Source: Pictodentalium vernedei
Taxonomy: Eukaryota; Mollusca; Scaphopoda; Dentaliida; Dentaliidae
Direction: 5' to 3'
Assembly (NCBI GenBank): GCA_031216915.1
Contig: CM062289.1
Span: forward strand, 23,889,533-23,953,532
Length of the DNA stretch: 64,000 bases
How positions within the stretch are numbered: the first letter of the stretch is position 1; the number at the start of each line of letters is the position of its first letter. A program made the position numbers and the translations under genes. Of the stretch, positions 1 to 11,181 are shown piece after piece. Under the pieces are notes generated by a model. It worked only from the letters and a program-made list of their open reading frames with translations, ran no database searches and was not told the origin of the DNA.

Positions 1-290
1 GGACTCCCGCGTTGTGTCCTTGGGCGAGGTACTTAACCCCGATTGTCCACATGGACTCACGATGACGCCGTGTACAAAGGCGTACCGAACGTCGATGGTG
101 CGCATGTCTTCAACCAATCTAACCCTGCCTGTGCTGCAGTGCGGAGTTACCTTGTTGGGGAGCTGGCAGCTGCTCGTCGTTGCTCGGTGGTTCTCTTCGG
201 GTACTCTGGCTTCATCCACCCGTAAAACTGTCACCGACACGATATGACTTTGGCTGTTAAAGTGTCGTTAAACCTTAATAAATAGATAAC
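1..290 (+). repeat. tRNA-derived SINE, 5'-truncated by window edge (GTGTCGTTAAACC-tail subfamily)
   Basis: The body matches the other SINE copies from the GTTGTGTCCTTGGGC block to the TCCACCCGTAAAACTGTC block. The tRNA-like head lies before the window. The 3' end has GTGTCGTTAAACC and an A-rich TAAATA tail, as in the copy at 45240, and differs from the more common CCATTGTGCAGAAATATG tail. Confidence 0.85.
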
Positions 291-1145
291 ATCACATTCA
301 GTTCCATATTGATCGAAGTACACTTTTTGTACATGCAATGTTAGTTAGGTCAAAATGGAATCGTTCGTTTGGTTGATCGTCAAAAGTGACAATGTGGAAG
401 CATAGTATTTCAGCAGAAGTCCAAGATGGAACTGGAAAATTGTGCTTATATTTTTGTATGGATACGAGATACAGCCTAGTTTCCATCATCAGTCGACGCG
501 CAATGAAAAATCCGGTTCCAACGGTACCCGAACCTCATTTTCAAAAAGTCAGTTGGGACAACCTGGAAATCAGGTCGCGAAAACCCAATACAGAGGGTTT
601 TAGAGTTTGGTGAATTTTAGCGAATGGTGAATTCAGAGAACAACAAACCCATCAATGATCATGCATGGCATTATAGTTTTCCGCTAGAGATGGGCGTGTT
701 TAAATCTTTCATTCGGTATCATTTTCGGTATTTTTAGAGAGGTATACCGCGGTGTCTATTTGGTATTTGGTATCTGCCTACAGAGATTTGCTGATAGTAC
801 GAATGGGGAACTCACATTTGGGGAAAGAGAATAAGTTTTTCTTGTATCATTTTACCACAGCGCCACAAATGCAACTGCCAACCCAAATCATGTCAACAGT
901 AATTTTGGGACTTATTTCAAACACACCTTAAGCTTTAGAGGCCTATGTAAGGCTTTTGCGATCTCGGAGCATGTGGCCTTGGCATGCCATTAGGTGGTCC
1001 TGCTGACAATAGACAAATTGCCTAGGGTGACGTATAGCCAAGTATTGGCTGCCTCAACAGGGAGCCATGACTTTACTAGAAATCATTGCTAAGCAACATG
1101 TACAGGTTGTAGTCTAGTGGAAATGCAGGAAAATTACCGATGCAC
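291..1145. other. intergenic or 5' intronic sequence, no gene seen
   Basis: AT-rich, with short stop-bounded ORFs only. The stretch near 690-780 and again near 1500-1575 has degenerate GGTAT/CGGTTCGGTATC motifs (TCGGTATCATTTTCGGTAT; ATCGGTTCGGTTTTCTGG) that look like one decayed repeat. Confidence 0.4.
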
Positions 1146-1373
1146 TTAACCCTTTGAACACCAGCGACCAGGAACATGATACGTCATAACGTCATTATAC
1201 CGGATGGCTGTTCAGTAAATATTGCGGGGTAGACCGATCAGTATTTTCAACGTGCAGCCTCGGGGCTGCACGTTGAAAATACTGATTGGTACCCCCCAAA
1301 TAATGAATATGGACTCTTCTAATTGCTGTCATTGAACTGGCATGGAATATACCACTAGAGTTTAAAAGGTTAA
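1146..1373 (+). mobile_element. MITE family B, TTAA-flanked
   Basis: Bounded by TTAA at both ends with inverted ends CCCTTTGAAC / (G)TTTAAAAGG. The core holds a foldback TTTTCAACGTGCAGCC / GGCTGCACGTTGAAAA. Shared landmarks of the family are GGAACATGATACGTCATAA on one side and AATGAATATGGACTCTTC on the other. The TTAA target duplication and CCC start suggest piggyBac-type mobilisation (inference). Confidence 0.85.
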
Positions 1374-2589
1374 ACGTTAACACAACTGAAAAGAAGATAA
1401 GTCGCTTTTTTCGTGAAAATGAACACTTCGACTGCTATCAAGCCTCAATAAGGCCTTATAAATAGCGAATGAATGCATATTTGAATATTATTATATTTCG
1501 ATATTCAATGATATATCCGGTTCGGTGTTTCGGTATCCCCATAATATCGGTTCGGTTTTCTGGTATATTGTCCATCCCTTTTTTCCACGCGGACATCGTA
1601 GCGTTTGCTTTTCAGATGTACCTTTGATTTTGCAATACGAATGTCCCGTTAGGCATTGAACAAGGCAGTAGGAACTGGAGACAGCTCATATTGTACTTCC
1701 TCAAATAAAATAATCTAATCTAATCTAATCAATGGCAAAATCCCTCATACTGGACTGAAGCCCAGTTACTCTTGAATGAAGGGGTCTGCTGACAAACACT
1801 TGACTATCACCTGATTTGATCGCTTTCTTCATAATGGATATTGCCTCAACAGGCATAAATATGTTGTTGTAAAATCCATGTGGCAATTTATTCTCGAACT
1901 TTGGTTGTCGATGTCAGTTGTCGATGTCCAAGGGATATGATGTAATCCACGTTGACGGGAAGAGGTGCAATTCTACCAGTAACAATATCCCCATGCGGTT
2001 AGGAAGTTGTTAAGGATCCGCGAGACTGACAACAATTTATAGGTTCTTCTTAATACGTCTACAGTCAAGCCAATCGATGATGATTCCAGCTTTTGCCTTC
2101 TGTTTGTCGACTGGAAATAGTTCTGTTTCTCAACTGGGACACATCGTTCACATCTGGTCACATGCATGCAGACGTAGGTCCAAAGTTTCACTTTCGAGTT
2201 CCAGTGCTGTTTTTTTTATCAGTAGAGATCATATGGGATATAAGATAATACTTTGCCCAAATGGGATTGTGGACACCGATGCATTTCTTCAATAAGGAAC
2301 ACTGTCATTGCGCCTGGGGGGGGGGGGGGGGGGGGGGAGTTCGTGCTTTCCCAGCTGTATTACTTTCTTGCATACATAGAACATAGATCTACCATAATTG
2401 TGCAATTTCCTCTCTCAGTTTTAGTTTGAATCGCCATTCCTCAATCATGCGATTTTCATTCATCCTGTTGTTTGAACAATTATGAAATCTCTTTGTTTCA
2501 TTCTCTGGTCTTTATCGGGATCTGATTGCCGTGGCGAATAAATATTATTTTGCGAACATTTTTATTTAACTTAATTCTGGTGGTCGCTT
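1374..2589. other. no gene; possible LINE 3' tail and a G22 run
   Basis: Near 1640-1735 a stretch ends in AAATAAAATAATCTAATCTAATC, which looks like the 3' end of a LINE with a TAATC microsatellite tail. A run of 22 G lies at 2316-2337. Short ORFs around 1973-2295 show no recognisable domain. Confidence 0.35.
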
Positions 2590-2839
2590 TACAGTACAAT
2601 CGCCGTGGACTGGTCGTAAGCCAGGCGTAGGCTGTGGTGTCCACGCAAGCGTTTACTAGGTAATAGAAATCATCGTCAGCAAACTTTGAATTTATGAAGC
2701 ACCGGGTTGTACCCGGTGCTTCATTAATTAAAGTTTTGGTGATTATTTCTATAATTAGTGTTTGGAATCTAATATTATTATGTCCGTGGAGATATTGCCC
2801 ATCTGTGCAAAGTGACCAGTCCATGGTGGTCATACTGTA
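2590..2839 (+). mobile_element. MITE family E (TA-flanked, CAGTAC ends)
   Basis: Starts TACAGTACAATCGCCGTGGA and ends with the near inverse CCATGGTGGTCATACTGTA, flanked by TA. The centre is a perfect foldback GAAGCACCGGGT / ACCCGGTGCTTC. TA target plus CAGT ends suggests Tc1/mariner-type mobilisation (inference). Confidence 0.85.
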
Positions 2840-3724
2840 TGACCGTGTTAGAAACAAGAGTGAAGGGCGTCATAGGTCGGAGTAAATTATGGGATGGGTT
2901 GCACATTGACTTGTGATCACACTACGAAGCTGATTCCAACACTGGCTTGGATTATCATAGATCTTGCATAAACAAATTTATCTGATAACCATAGAGTATA
3001 ACAACCGTTGTATATACTTGAAGTATATACAACGGGTGTTGTATATAATTATAATTTATGCGAACGACCTCTGACCTCTTTCAATTCCATTTTCATTCAT
3101 TCATTCATGAAACATCGTTATATCACAGGGCAGGTTTTAATTGTACGCTTATTGCACTTTGTCAAAATCCTCTGATGGTGTCATTTCTTATTTATTTTGC
3201 TTCAATAAAGGCAACCTAAAATTTTGCTTCAAAACATTGTAGAAATTACTTGAATGTTAATAGTAATTAGTATGCGGCGACTGCGAACTATTTATAGTCA
3301 CGGCCTCGATCAAAAGTACTCGCGGAACTGCGCTAATTAAAAGTTCGTCTGCTCTACCTGAAAAAAAAACACTTCGTAAAAATTGTAAACAAACGCAAAA
3401 TTATTTGTTATATTGGGACTACAGCATAAAACACGGAAGAAAACTGGAACTATGTCAAAAAAAGAATAACTCTACTGAAACACCGTTTTGTTACTGTTAA
3501 TAAAATAGTTGAAATTTATTTTGTTCCAGCGGAGTTACATGATGCAAGAAGTGCAATCGCACTTTACAATCGCCGTCATCGATTTTGTAATGTAAGGGAC
3601 ACAACTCTATGCGTCTTGTCCTATTTCTTTTGTCTCGTAAACTGGTTTTCTTTGGAGGCCCGTGGGAAGCATATATAAGTCGGGTAGACGCACGAGACGG
3701 GTGTCTGTTTGCTATCAGATAAAA
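2840..3724. other. no gene; small hairpin and TATA-like motif
   Basis: A short hairpin GTTGTATATACTT / AAGTATATACAAC sits at about 3005-3034. A TATATAAG motif at 3672-3679 lies about 270 bp upstream of the remnant ORF at 3940 and could be its old promoter; this is positional inference only. Confidence 0.3.
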
Positions 3725-3871
3725 ACAATAAACATATAGTGTGTTTTTATATCTGTGTTATACAACTCGTTGAAATATGGTTTATTTTTTCTCGGCGAAG
3801 CCTCGAAAGAATAAACCATATTTCAACTCGTTGTATAACACAGATATAAAAACACACTATATGTTTATTGT
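3725..3871. repeat. long near-perfect palindrome (arms about 65 bp)
   Basis: The left arm AACATATAGTGTGTTTTTAT… is repeated inverted as …ATAAAAACACACTATATGTT, with a short centre TCGGCGAAGCCTCG. The arms differ chiefly where the left reads CAACTCGTTG and the right, on the same strand, also reads CAACTCGTTG, as if this small segment had flipped. No TIR family match elsewhere in the window. Confidence 0.85.
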
Positions 3872-3939
3872 CTATATATACACCCGAGAGCTTGAAAACG
3901 CGGGACAAGTCCTACAGAACCGAACTACCGCCGCCCAAA

Positions 3940-4332
3940 ATGTCTAGATGCACAGATGGCGGATTGTTTAACATCCGGACGGACTGCCTATTTTGTACCG
4001 AGGAGACCACACTAGGTAAAAACGATACAAATCCTTCAAGGTGGTGACTACCCTATATATTGAGACAAATAGAACGTTCAACTTCACTGCACAATCGATC
4101 TTCGAAAGAAGACATCCTACATGAGTATAATGAAATGCGTGAAGAGTTGTCCGAACAAGTGCAAATTCATATCAGTGAAAGAGATGTATCATCACAGGAG
4201 AATAAATCGAATATCACTGGTGATTATAATAACTCAGCTGAACAAGAGAGTGGAGGCTGCTTCACCAGAAATTTCCAGAATCAAGAAAATCGACATGTGA
4301 AAGTCCATACACTACCATACACTACCATGTGA
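3940..4332 (+). pseudogene. N-terminal remnant of a Cys-rich repeat-associated protein
   Basis: One frame is open for 131 codons from ATG 3940 except for a single TGA at 4045-4047. It begins MSRCTDGGLFNIRTDCLFC and continues EETTLGKNDTNPSRW, stop, then YILRQIERS and a charged segment EDILHEYNEMREELSEQVQI. The pattern (FN-x-K/R-x-D-C-x-F-C … NPxRW … ILxxCxxRxDxWxxxV) recalls, from memory, the N-terminus of uncharacterised proteins present in many copies in marine invertebrate genomes and thought to belong to mobile elements. The later DLxAAxxxYHxxC block is not seen. The function is unknown. A TATATAAG and a long palindrome lie upstream. Confidence 0.4.
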
Positions 4333-5486
4333 AAATCACAAGGTTTAGCAGATCCGATAAATTAGAACTGTTGGCTCCACCACTGCGTCGTCTCATCTCT
4401 TTATCTTATCACGTGTATAACAATAGTTTTTCTTTGGTTTCTAGTTGGCATATTGAATGGGAAAATCAACAGAGTACACACCTTGAAGCCACATATTCCG
4501 ATTTCAGAAGACGACAACGCAATAATTGCTATGTGAGTTTTTCCAGTTATACTTCTCACAATTTACACATCTATATCTCTATTCCTTTTTTTGTTAATGT
4601 TAACCAGTGGGTCCAATACTATAAAACACTTACAATTGTATTTTCGAGAATTGTATTTTCTAGTTATGACTTTAATGGGTTAAAATGAACCATTAGTATT
4701 TTCAAAGATCTGGCACTTTTCCATTTGGCAAATTGCCATAACTTTTAAAATGCTATTGATTCATTTTAGTCAGTTATTTTAATAGGTAAAAATTATAATT
4801 CTAGACAATACAATTGTAAATGTTTTATATTATTGGCTCCTGAATGGACTATCACTTTATAGCTTTTACGTATCTAGATTGCGCCCAAATAACCAGAGAC
4901 GTTGCTAAGGGATCTCTGGGGAGAGGGGAACCGTCCACCTCTAGCTTTCCAACTTCAACCGTCCTCCACCGTAGGCAAATTTCTGACCACAGCTACATAA
5001 TTTCCATTAGCACCCCCTTCGTTCACCCCCCCTTCCCCCCACACCCGAGACCCGAGACAAAATTTTCCAACTACACATTTTAAACACACGATATAAATTG
5101 TGTTATTTTACTTATATTTTTTAAATCTTTCAATGTATTTAAAAAAACATATCATGTGAACCTCATTGGGACCTCCAGTCAAGCTCCTTCAAATGAGGGG
5201 GTCACATGATCACATGATATGGCTTTGTTGAAATATTTTAAAGGTTAAGAGGCAAAATTCCAGTCGTACACCCTTTTGACTGTAATTTATCCAACTCAGG
5301 CTCTTGATACTAATTACAAATCAATATTTGGAGGATTTTTACTACTATTCAATCAATATTTGGAGGATTGTCACTCCTCTTCAGTCTAAAAACTCTATAT
5401 TTTGACCAAATTCTAGAATGCTTGGAAAGTTCCATCCACCCCCATCCTGTGGCAACGTCCCTTCAAATAAAACAATGAAAAATAGT
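4333..5486. other. no gene; degenerate hairpin
   Basis: An ORF at 4329-4688 has no recognisable domain. At about 5148-5245 a decayed A2-type core is present (ATATCATGTGAACCTCATTG … GGTCACATGATCACATGATATGG). The stretch 5380-5465 resembles 22690-22860 (AAACTCTATATTTTGACCAA versus AACTCCATATTTTGGTCAAC), an unnamed dispersed repeat. Confidence 0.4.
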
Positions 5487-5727
5487 TTAACTCTTTGAAC
5501 CCGAGCGGCCGCTTTACCGACCGAGGAACATCATACGTCATAATTTCATTAAATAGGATGAATGCTAAGTGCATGTGTGTGGTAGACCAAGTGATATTTT
5601 CAACGTGCAGCCCTAAGGCTGCACGTTGAAAATATTACTTGGTCTAGCCCTAAATAATGAACATGGACTCTTCCAGTTGCCTTCATTGAACCTGTATGGA
5701 AGATACCACCAGGGTTCAAAGGGTTAA
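5487..5727 (+). mobile_element. MITE family B, TTAA-flanked
   Basis: TTAACTCTTTGAACCC at the left and GGGTTCAAAGGGTTAA at the right, TTAA at both ends. Core foldback CAACGTGCAGCCCTAAGGCTGCACGTTG with one-base variation to the other copies. Confidence 0.9.
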
Positions 5728-6164
5728 TAATAAGCAGCTTTAATACTGTTTTTGACATCAACATTGAGATAAGTGTTATTGAAACAAAACTGAGAGGGAA
5801 AAATAATTTTAAAACGCTTTTTCATAACTTTTGAAAAGTCGACAAACATTTCTGTTCGAATGTTGCCCATTTTCGCCCTCAAAGATTGGTTGATAAGGAT
5901 CTGCTACTGTATTCGTACCAGAACTGATAATAAAATATTTCGCGAAAATATCTCGTTGCCATGCTTCAGATATTCAAGAACAAAGACAAGAATTCAGAAT
6001 ACTTCAAAAGCTGCAGTCCCAAACAAAAGGATGATGCAGCACCCATCTGTTGGGCTGATGATAATTCACATCAATACCTCTCCAATATCGAACACTCAAA
6101 TATTAACCCTTTAACCAACGTTCACGATATCAAAACTTATATTTTTACCTTAAATACCATTACT
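5728..6164. other. no gene; start of a decayed A2-type element
   Basis: Short ORFs only. At 6103-6150 the string TTAACCCTTTAACCAACGTT, followed by CACGATATCAAAACTTAT, matches the left end of MITE A2. Confidence 0.35.
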
Positions 6165-6560
6165 GTTTGACGATTTTATCCAGACTGTCGAATCACACCA
6201 GGTAATATTTTCCTGGATCAATAATCCATATCACACTCCTACGGAAATTGCCGAGAATTTCAGGATGAATAACGTCGGACTATTTATCCGTTAAAAATAG
6301 ACTTCGTAACTTGGGAAGCCGTTGCCGTTGTTTACAAAGTTTCGTCTGCTATTTTTATGTTCGGCTTTGAAGGGAATAAGTAAATCGAGGTAAGCAAATT
6401 ATGTTACTGTTAGTGTGTCAGTCATATAATAAACCTACCATCATATTTGTCAATCATATAATTAACCTAACATCGTTAAGGTGCGGCAGCTCGTGTGATC
6501 CGACAATCTGACCACCTCAACTCGACGTGATACTACGACACGGATTAACACACTGTTATG
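6165..6560 (+). repeat. dispersed repeat shared with 40490-41040
   Basis: Both copies share the order ACTGTTTGACGAT, a TCC/CC-rich block, GACGGACTATTTA, TAAGTCATATAATAAAC-like motifs, then a hairpin ending CTGACCACCTCAACTCGACGTGATAC. This copy is more decayed and its hairpin is incomplete. Confidence 0.55.
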
Positions 6561-6584
6561 ATAATATTTATGCATTATTTTAAT

Positions 6585-6715
6585 TATTGATTTTTAATTT
6601 TTTTTCAAAAATTTCAACAAAACCATATCATGTTATCCCTAATTGGAACGGGCTCGAGGAGCTCGTTCTAATGAAGGGTCGCATGATATGGTTTTATCAT
6701 ATGACTCGTCCGTTT
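6585..6715. mobile_element. MITE A2-type hairpin core, degenerate
   Basis: ACCATATCATGTTATCCCTAATTGGAACGGGCTCG faces GAGCTCGTTCTAATGAAGGGTCGCATGATATGG as an imperfect foldback. TTAA ends are not clear. It may be the core of the element whose left end is at about 6103, with other sequence inserted between. Confidence 0.55.
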
Positions 6716-7003
6716 TGTTCACTTTGAAACATTTGATATTTTGTTTTCATATTAATCAGTGATAAATAAAGCCTTCCGGCAATTTCATTGGTCAATTTCA
6801 AAACTAGACAATCTGAATGGATGAACAAAAAACAACTGGGCCACATTTTCATAATTTGTATAATTAGAGTTGGGAGCTGTCATTGGTCACTTTCAAAACA
6901 GGACAATTTGATTGGCTAAACAAAATACAACTAGGTCACATTTGCATAATTTCAGTAGGGAGAATTTACGTTATCTGTCCTATTTAGGGTGGGTTATGTT
7001 GTA

Positions 7004-7224
7004 TTAATCATTTACCTACAAGAAAAACGCCATTCATTTTTTTTAATATTTTCACTTTGTGCTTCCAAAACATAGGTTATGAACCCTCATTGGAACGAGC
7101 TGGACGAGCTCGTTCCAATGAGAGGTCATAACCTATGTTTTGGAAGCAAAAAATGAAAAATTTTAGTTATACAGGGATGTTTTTTCCAAGTGCCGTCTGT
7201 AACTCCAGTTAGGTTATGGGTTAA
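7004..7224. mobile_element. MITE A1, degenerate, TTAA-flanked
   Basis: TTAATCATTTACCTAC at the left and GTTAGGTTATGGGTTAA at the right are worn A1 ends. The core foldback has CATAGGTTATGAACCCTCATT and its inverse. It lies just left of another large palindrome. Confidence 0.7.
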
Positions 7225-7261
7225 AAAGTCATACTAAGTGGCTAATTTGTGCGTGTGTCAT

Positions 7262-7425
7262 ATGATAAATAGAATATGAAATGAGTGTTTTTCTCATATA
7301 ATATTTATAAAACTCGTCCGAATTTTCCATTTGGGCTCGCCAGAGGCTCGCCAAAACGGAAAATTCTTAGACTCGTTTCATAAATATTATATGAGAAAAA
7401 CACTCATTCCATATCCTCTATTTAA
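7262..7425. repeat. long palindrome with a partial duplicated arm
   Basis: The left arm TAAATAGAATATGAAATGAG… and right arm …CTCATTCCATATCCTCTATTTA pair over about 65 bp around the centre TTTGGGCTCGCCAGAGGCTCGCCAAAA. The right arm is repeated once more at about 7485-7535 (TTTCATAAATATTATATGAG and onward). Confidence 0.8.
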
Positions 7426-7539
7426 ATTTAAAGATACCCCAGTCAGCCTGTTTTCATTAATTTATAAGGAAATACACACAGAATTTCATAAATATTATAT
7501 GAGAAAAACACTCATTCCATATTCTCTATTTATTGAATT

Positions 7540-8630
7540 TTGTTTTGTAAAATATATTTGTTTCAACTTCTTAATTTATAAATTACGCGGGCGAATGCGG
7601 TCGTAAAGAAGTGAACATCTAGAAAATCTTAAGCGTATTGCCGATCCTGCCAGGGATGATACAAGCAATTTCTCTGAATGATTGGCAAAATTGTTCTATT
7701 TGTTGGTAAAACCACCTTTGGAATGCTTCGAAGAAATAACAAAACTGGCTCTAGTATCACAAGTAAAAGGTGGTTCAATTGTGAGTATTGGTTGGCACGA
7801 AAGACCTTTCGCACAGCACGGAAAACAGTCAACCGAATAGAAAGCTTGTAAATGAACAACTTCTTTCCGAAGCAAGTAACATTTGTAAAAAAAATCAGTA
7901 GCAAAGAATGAATATGTCTAAAGAGATGAAACTGGAAGGTTATCATTACAACTGCGGAGTCCTAGTCCTCGAGAGTATTGGTAAATTCTTTATTCTGAGA
8001 AACTGCAGAGCTCAGCGCAGGTTCCATTGGACAATACCTTTAATAAGATAATCGTGGTAACAATTTCTAACCCAAGTCCCCTAGAATACAATTTTCTAAT
8101 CAACAGCGAGATATCTGATGAAGCACCAGGCACAGACCATACAGTCAATGAACATGAGCTTCATTCCCATGCTTCCTGTTTACAAGTGCTTCTCTAATCT
8201 AATATTTAATAACTGCTTCTCTAATCTAATATTTAATAAGAGTATTATCCCCTAAAATTTGGCTAATAGGTGTGCGTAGAAATCCAATGTTTAAAAATGA
8301 AAGGGACGCCAGTACCAAAAAACCCCTATTGCTCTACTGACATTCTTAGCTGCTTTGGCAAATTTCTTTCGAAAATATTGAATAATAGACTTTTGTCTTT
8401 TGTTGTGTCGACAAGAATTATTGGATAATCTGACTGGTTTAGAAAGGGTTATTCTACCTTTCACAATTGGGAACTGCGAAGCTTCGAGATTCGATTCTAT
8501 TCGATTTCGAATCTTAAGTTTCTATTCGGTTAAATTAGAAATCGGTTGCCCAGTTCGTTTCCAATCGAATATTTTCCGGTATCAGTCAACTTCATCGTCT
8601 CCAAAAATGTATAGTCTTGATGGAAATGGT
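7540..8630. other. no gene recognised
   Basis: An ORF at 7629-7946 (-) and the stretch 8180-8245, which contains a short direct repeat (TGCTTCTCTAATCTAATATT twice), are the only structure seen. Confidence 0.35.
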
Positions 8631-8644
8631 TAATAATGGTTCAT

Positions 8645-9009
8645 GGTGGCTCAGTTGGCAGAGGTGCAGGCTGCAAGCCGAGAGGTCTTCGGTTCGAATC
8701 CCATCTGCGGCAACTGCGTTGTGTCCTTGGGCAAGACACTTCATCCCGATTGCCTACATGGGGGCGCGATGACGCTGTGTACGGAGGCGTACTGCACGTC
8801 GATGGTGCGCATGTCTTCAACCAATCTAACCCTGCCTGTGCTGCGGTGCAGAGTTCAGAGTTACGTTGTTGGTGAGCTGACAGCTGCTCGTCGTTGCTCG
8901 GTGGTTCTCTCCGGGTACTCCGGCTTCCTCCACCCGTAAAACTGTCACGGTCACGATTAGCCATTGTGCATAAGTATGTGACCTTAAACACCAATAAATA
9001 AATAATAAA
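8645..9009 (+). repeat. full-length tRNA-derived SINE with target-site duplication
   Basis: The head has a pol III A-box-like GTGGCTCAGTTGGCAGAGG and a B box GGTTCGAATCC at about 8692-8702. Body blocks are GTTGTGTCCTTGGGCAAGAC and CTCCACCCGTAAAACTGTC, and the tail is CACCAATAAATAAATAATAA. It is flanked by a 14-bp duplication TAATAATGGTTCAT (8631-8644 and 9010-9023), direct evidence of target-primed insertion. Low divergence from the consensus suggests a fairly recent copy. Confidence 0.93.
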
Positions 9010-9137
9010 TAATAATGGTTCATAAATGACACTGAACATACAGACTGAGTGTAATTTCCTCTGCATTAACATGGCCAGCATCGGCACTCCATGCCACCAA
9101 CCATGCTAATTCATATCTCACTAGTCACTACCACTAT

Positions 9138-9389
9138 TTAACACTTTACCTAACGTAACGGCCAAAACCGGCCAGCGCTATTCTCAAAAATCGCCAATTA
9201 ATTTTCATTACTTTTTTCATTTTTTGTCTCAAAAACATAAGTTATGACCCCTCGTTGGAACGAGCTCGTCGAGCTCGTTCCAACGAGGGGTCATAACTTA
9301 TGTTTTTGAGACAAAAAATGAAAAAAATTAGTTATTTAGGAATTATTTTTGCAAGTGTCGTCTGCTTTTCATGTTAGGTAAAGGCTTAA
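9138..9389 (+). mobile_element. MITE A1, TTAA-flanked
   Basis: TTAACACTTTACCTAACGTAAC at the left, ATGTTAGGTAAAGGCTTAA at the right. Inner flanks CCAAAACCGGCCAGCGCTAT and GCAAGTGTCGTCTGCTTTTC. The core is a foldback with arms of about 57 bp, including CATAAGTTATGACCCCTCG and GAACGAGCTCG. Confidence 0.92.
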
Positions 9390-9924
9390 AGCAAATTAAA
9401 AGTTTCCAGGAAATATCAACGAGCTCTTGCTAGCGGCTAGCGCTGCAGTGCATATTTCTCCTACCGTTTATGTTTTGGAACTCTAATATTCCAGCTGCAT
9501 CACCAAGGCAATGCCTTGGACGAAGGCATGCCTTGATGCTGTGGTTGGAATTTTTTATCAGTTGGGACTTGACCCATCACAATCGGAACCAATGAGGTTT
9601 ACAGCACCTTATTCGCCAATCTGTAATTTCCAAGACGCCCTGATTCGATTCGACGTTCAATTCGATTTCAACGGAAAGATTCGATTCGATCCGAACCGAA
9701 AATGTGCGATTCGCAGGACCCTAAATGACAATGTATTTGTCATGTAACAAAAATCGCAGTTAGGTAGTTTAACTTCAGATATCTACTTCTGCAAATGCGG
9801 GAGTCCTTCAATGTGAAAACCTATCTCCTCTTTTATTTTTCTTGCACTAGAATGACTTCTAATGAATGGGGAAAAAGTTATAAACCCAAACTTCTAAATT
9901 ATTCACTTCGTCAAGCTACTTATT
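9390..9924. other. no gene recognised
   Basis: Short ORFs only. The stretch 8470-8580 and this one near 9640-9720 share ATTCGATTC-rich motifs, perhaps one decayed repeat. Confidence 0.3.
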
Positions 9925-10680
9925 GTTTTATACGATGACAGAACGATATTATTAGCTGAAACAGTCAATGATATGCAAATCACTTTGAACAAATTCTCTG
10001 ACAACTGGTTTGCTTGGAAATTGAATGTAAACTCATTCAAGGCCAAATATATTATATTTGGGGAATTAAAGTGGCAAAAAAAAAAACGGACTCACTTTTC
10101 AGAGGAATCCAATAGAATGAGTGAATCAAAACAAATATGTTGAGGTCGTTTTGACGTGCAATGGTTCGTGCCGAGAAACTGGAAGTTTTTTTAGCAGAAC
10201 AATCAGGAAAGCTATTTACAGCGTCCAAAGAAAAGCCCAAGAGTTTAATTTATCCATTGACTGTGAATTAGATCCTTTTGATAAAACAATCCTGCCAATT
10301 CGAATTTATCGTTGCGAAGTGTGGGTTTTCGGAAAGTTCGAAATTATTGACAAAATGCAGTTAAAATTTACGACGTTATACTTGGAGTAAAAAGTAGTAT
10401 CCCGAACCTTGTGTTGTATGTTGAACTGGGTCGTTGCCTACCCAGCATTGTTATCAAATCGAGAATGACATCATTCCGGGGTAGCATTGTACAGTCCCAC
10501 CTTACCAAACCTACTTCTTAGAGACTGTTAAAAATAGTATCCCGAACCTTGTGTTGTATGTTGAACTGGGTCGTTGCCTACCCAGCATTGTTATCAAATC
10601 GAGAATGACATCATTCCTGGGTAGCATTGTACAGTCCCACCTTACCAAACCTACTTCCTAGAGACTGTTATTTGGTTAGA
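9925..10680 (+). pseudogene. decayed LINE: RT C-terminal part with internal 140-bp tandem duplication
   Basis: Frames read a worn YADD region (YDDRTILLAETVNDMQITLN) and then WFAWKLNVNSFKAKYIIFG, the usual WKLxVNxxKTKxxxF block after the RT active site. Further on come AIYSVQRKAQEFNLSIDCEL and DPFDKTILPIRIYRCEVWVF (compare LFDKxVxPILLYGCEVWG), then the continuation IPNLVLYVELGRCLPSIVIK. Frameshifts and a 5' loss make it inactive. The last block is present twice with a period of 140 bp (CCCGAACCTTGTGTTGTATG at 10401 and 10541), which doubles the encoded segment. Confidence 0.75.
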
Positions 10681-10761
10681 TTCATATCGGCCGAAATAAC
10701 AGTCCAAGGTAATTTCATATCAGCCTGAGACCGACAGTAGAAGGATGAAGTGAAGTTACCG

Positions 10762-11007
10762 TACAGTCGGCTCGGGCTGGTCGTAATCCACGGATTGGAA
10801 GTGATGTCCACGCATGCGTGTACCAGGTAATAAAAATGATCATCAACAAAACTTTAATCAATGAAGCACCGGGTTGTACCCGGTGCTTCATTGATTAAAT
10901 TTTTTGATGATTATTCCTGTAATTAGTGTTGCCGTCTAATATTATTGCGTCCGTGGAAATACTGCCAACCCGGAAGAAAGTAACCAATCCACGGCGGCCT
11001 TACTGCA
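10762..11007 (+). mobile_element. MITE family E
   Basis: GTACAGTCGGCTCGGGCTGG at the left and CCACGGCGGCCTTACTGCA at the right. Central hairpin GAAGCACCGGGTTGTACCCGGTGCTTC. TA at the ends; outer ends worn. Confidence 0.8.
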
Positions 11008-11181
11008 CCTTGGACTGACATCTCGGTCGATATGTGATTTACTGGGATTTCCCGGTATGATTATAAACGATAACTTAACAACTGAATTCTGCCATCAACA
11101 ATTAGGTCATGTATCCGTGCGTGCAAACGAAAACGCTTTGCCCGTGGCTATAATGGGGACTTCATTGTTTTGTTGTTTTTT

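Noticed and set aside
4329..4688. 119-codon plus-strand ORF
   Set aside because: Low-complexity, no domain, no splice context.
8641..8720. tRNA gene at the SINE head (also 27901, 49155, 51250, 53640)
   Set aside because: A and B box-like motifs are present, but no cloverleaf with paired acceptor stem is seen and the sequence continues into a SINE body and A-rich tail.
8636..9087. ORFs across SINEs (up to 148 codons; also at 20128, 45201, 49123, 51168, 53375)
   Set aside because: Chance frames in a conserved non-coding repeat; same peptides recur in every copy on both strands.
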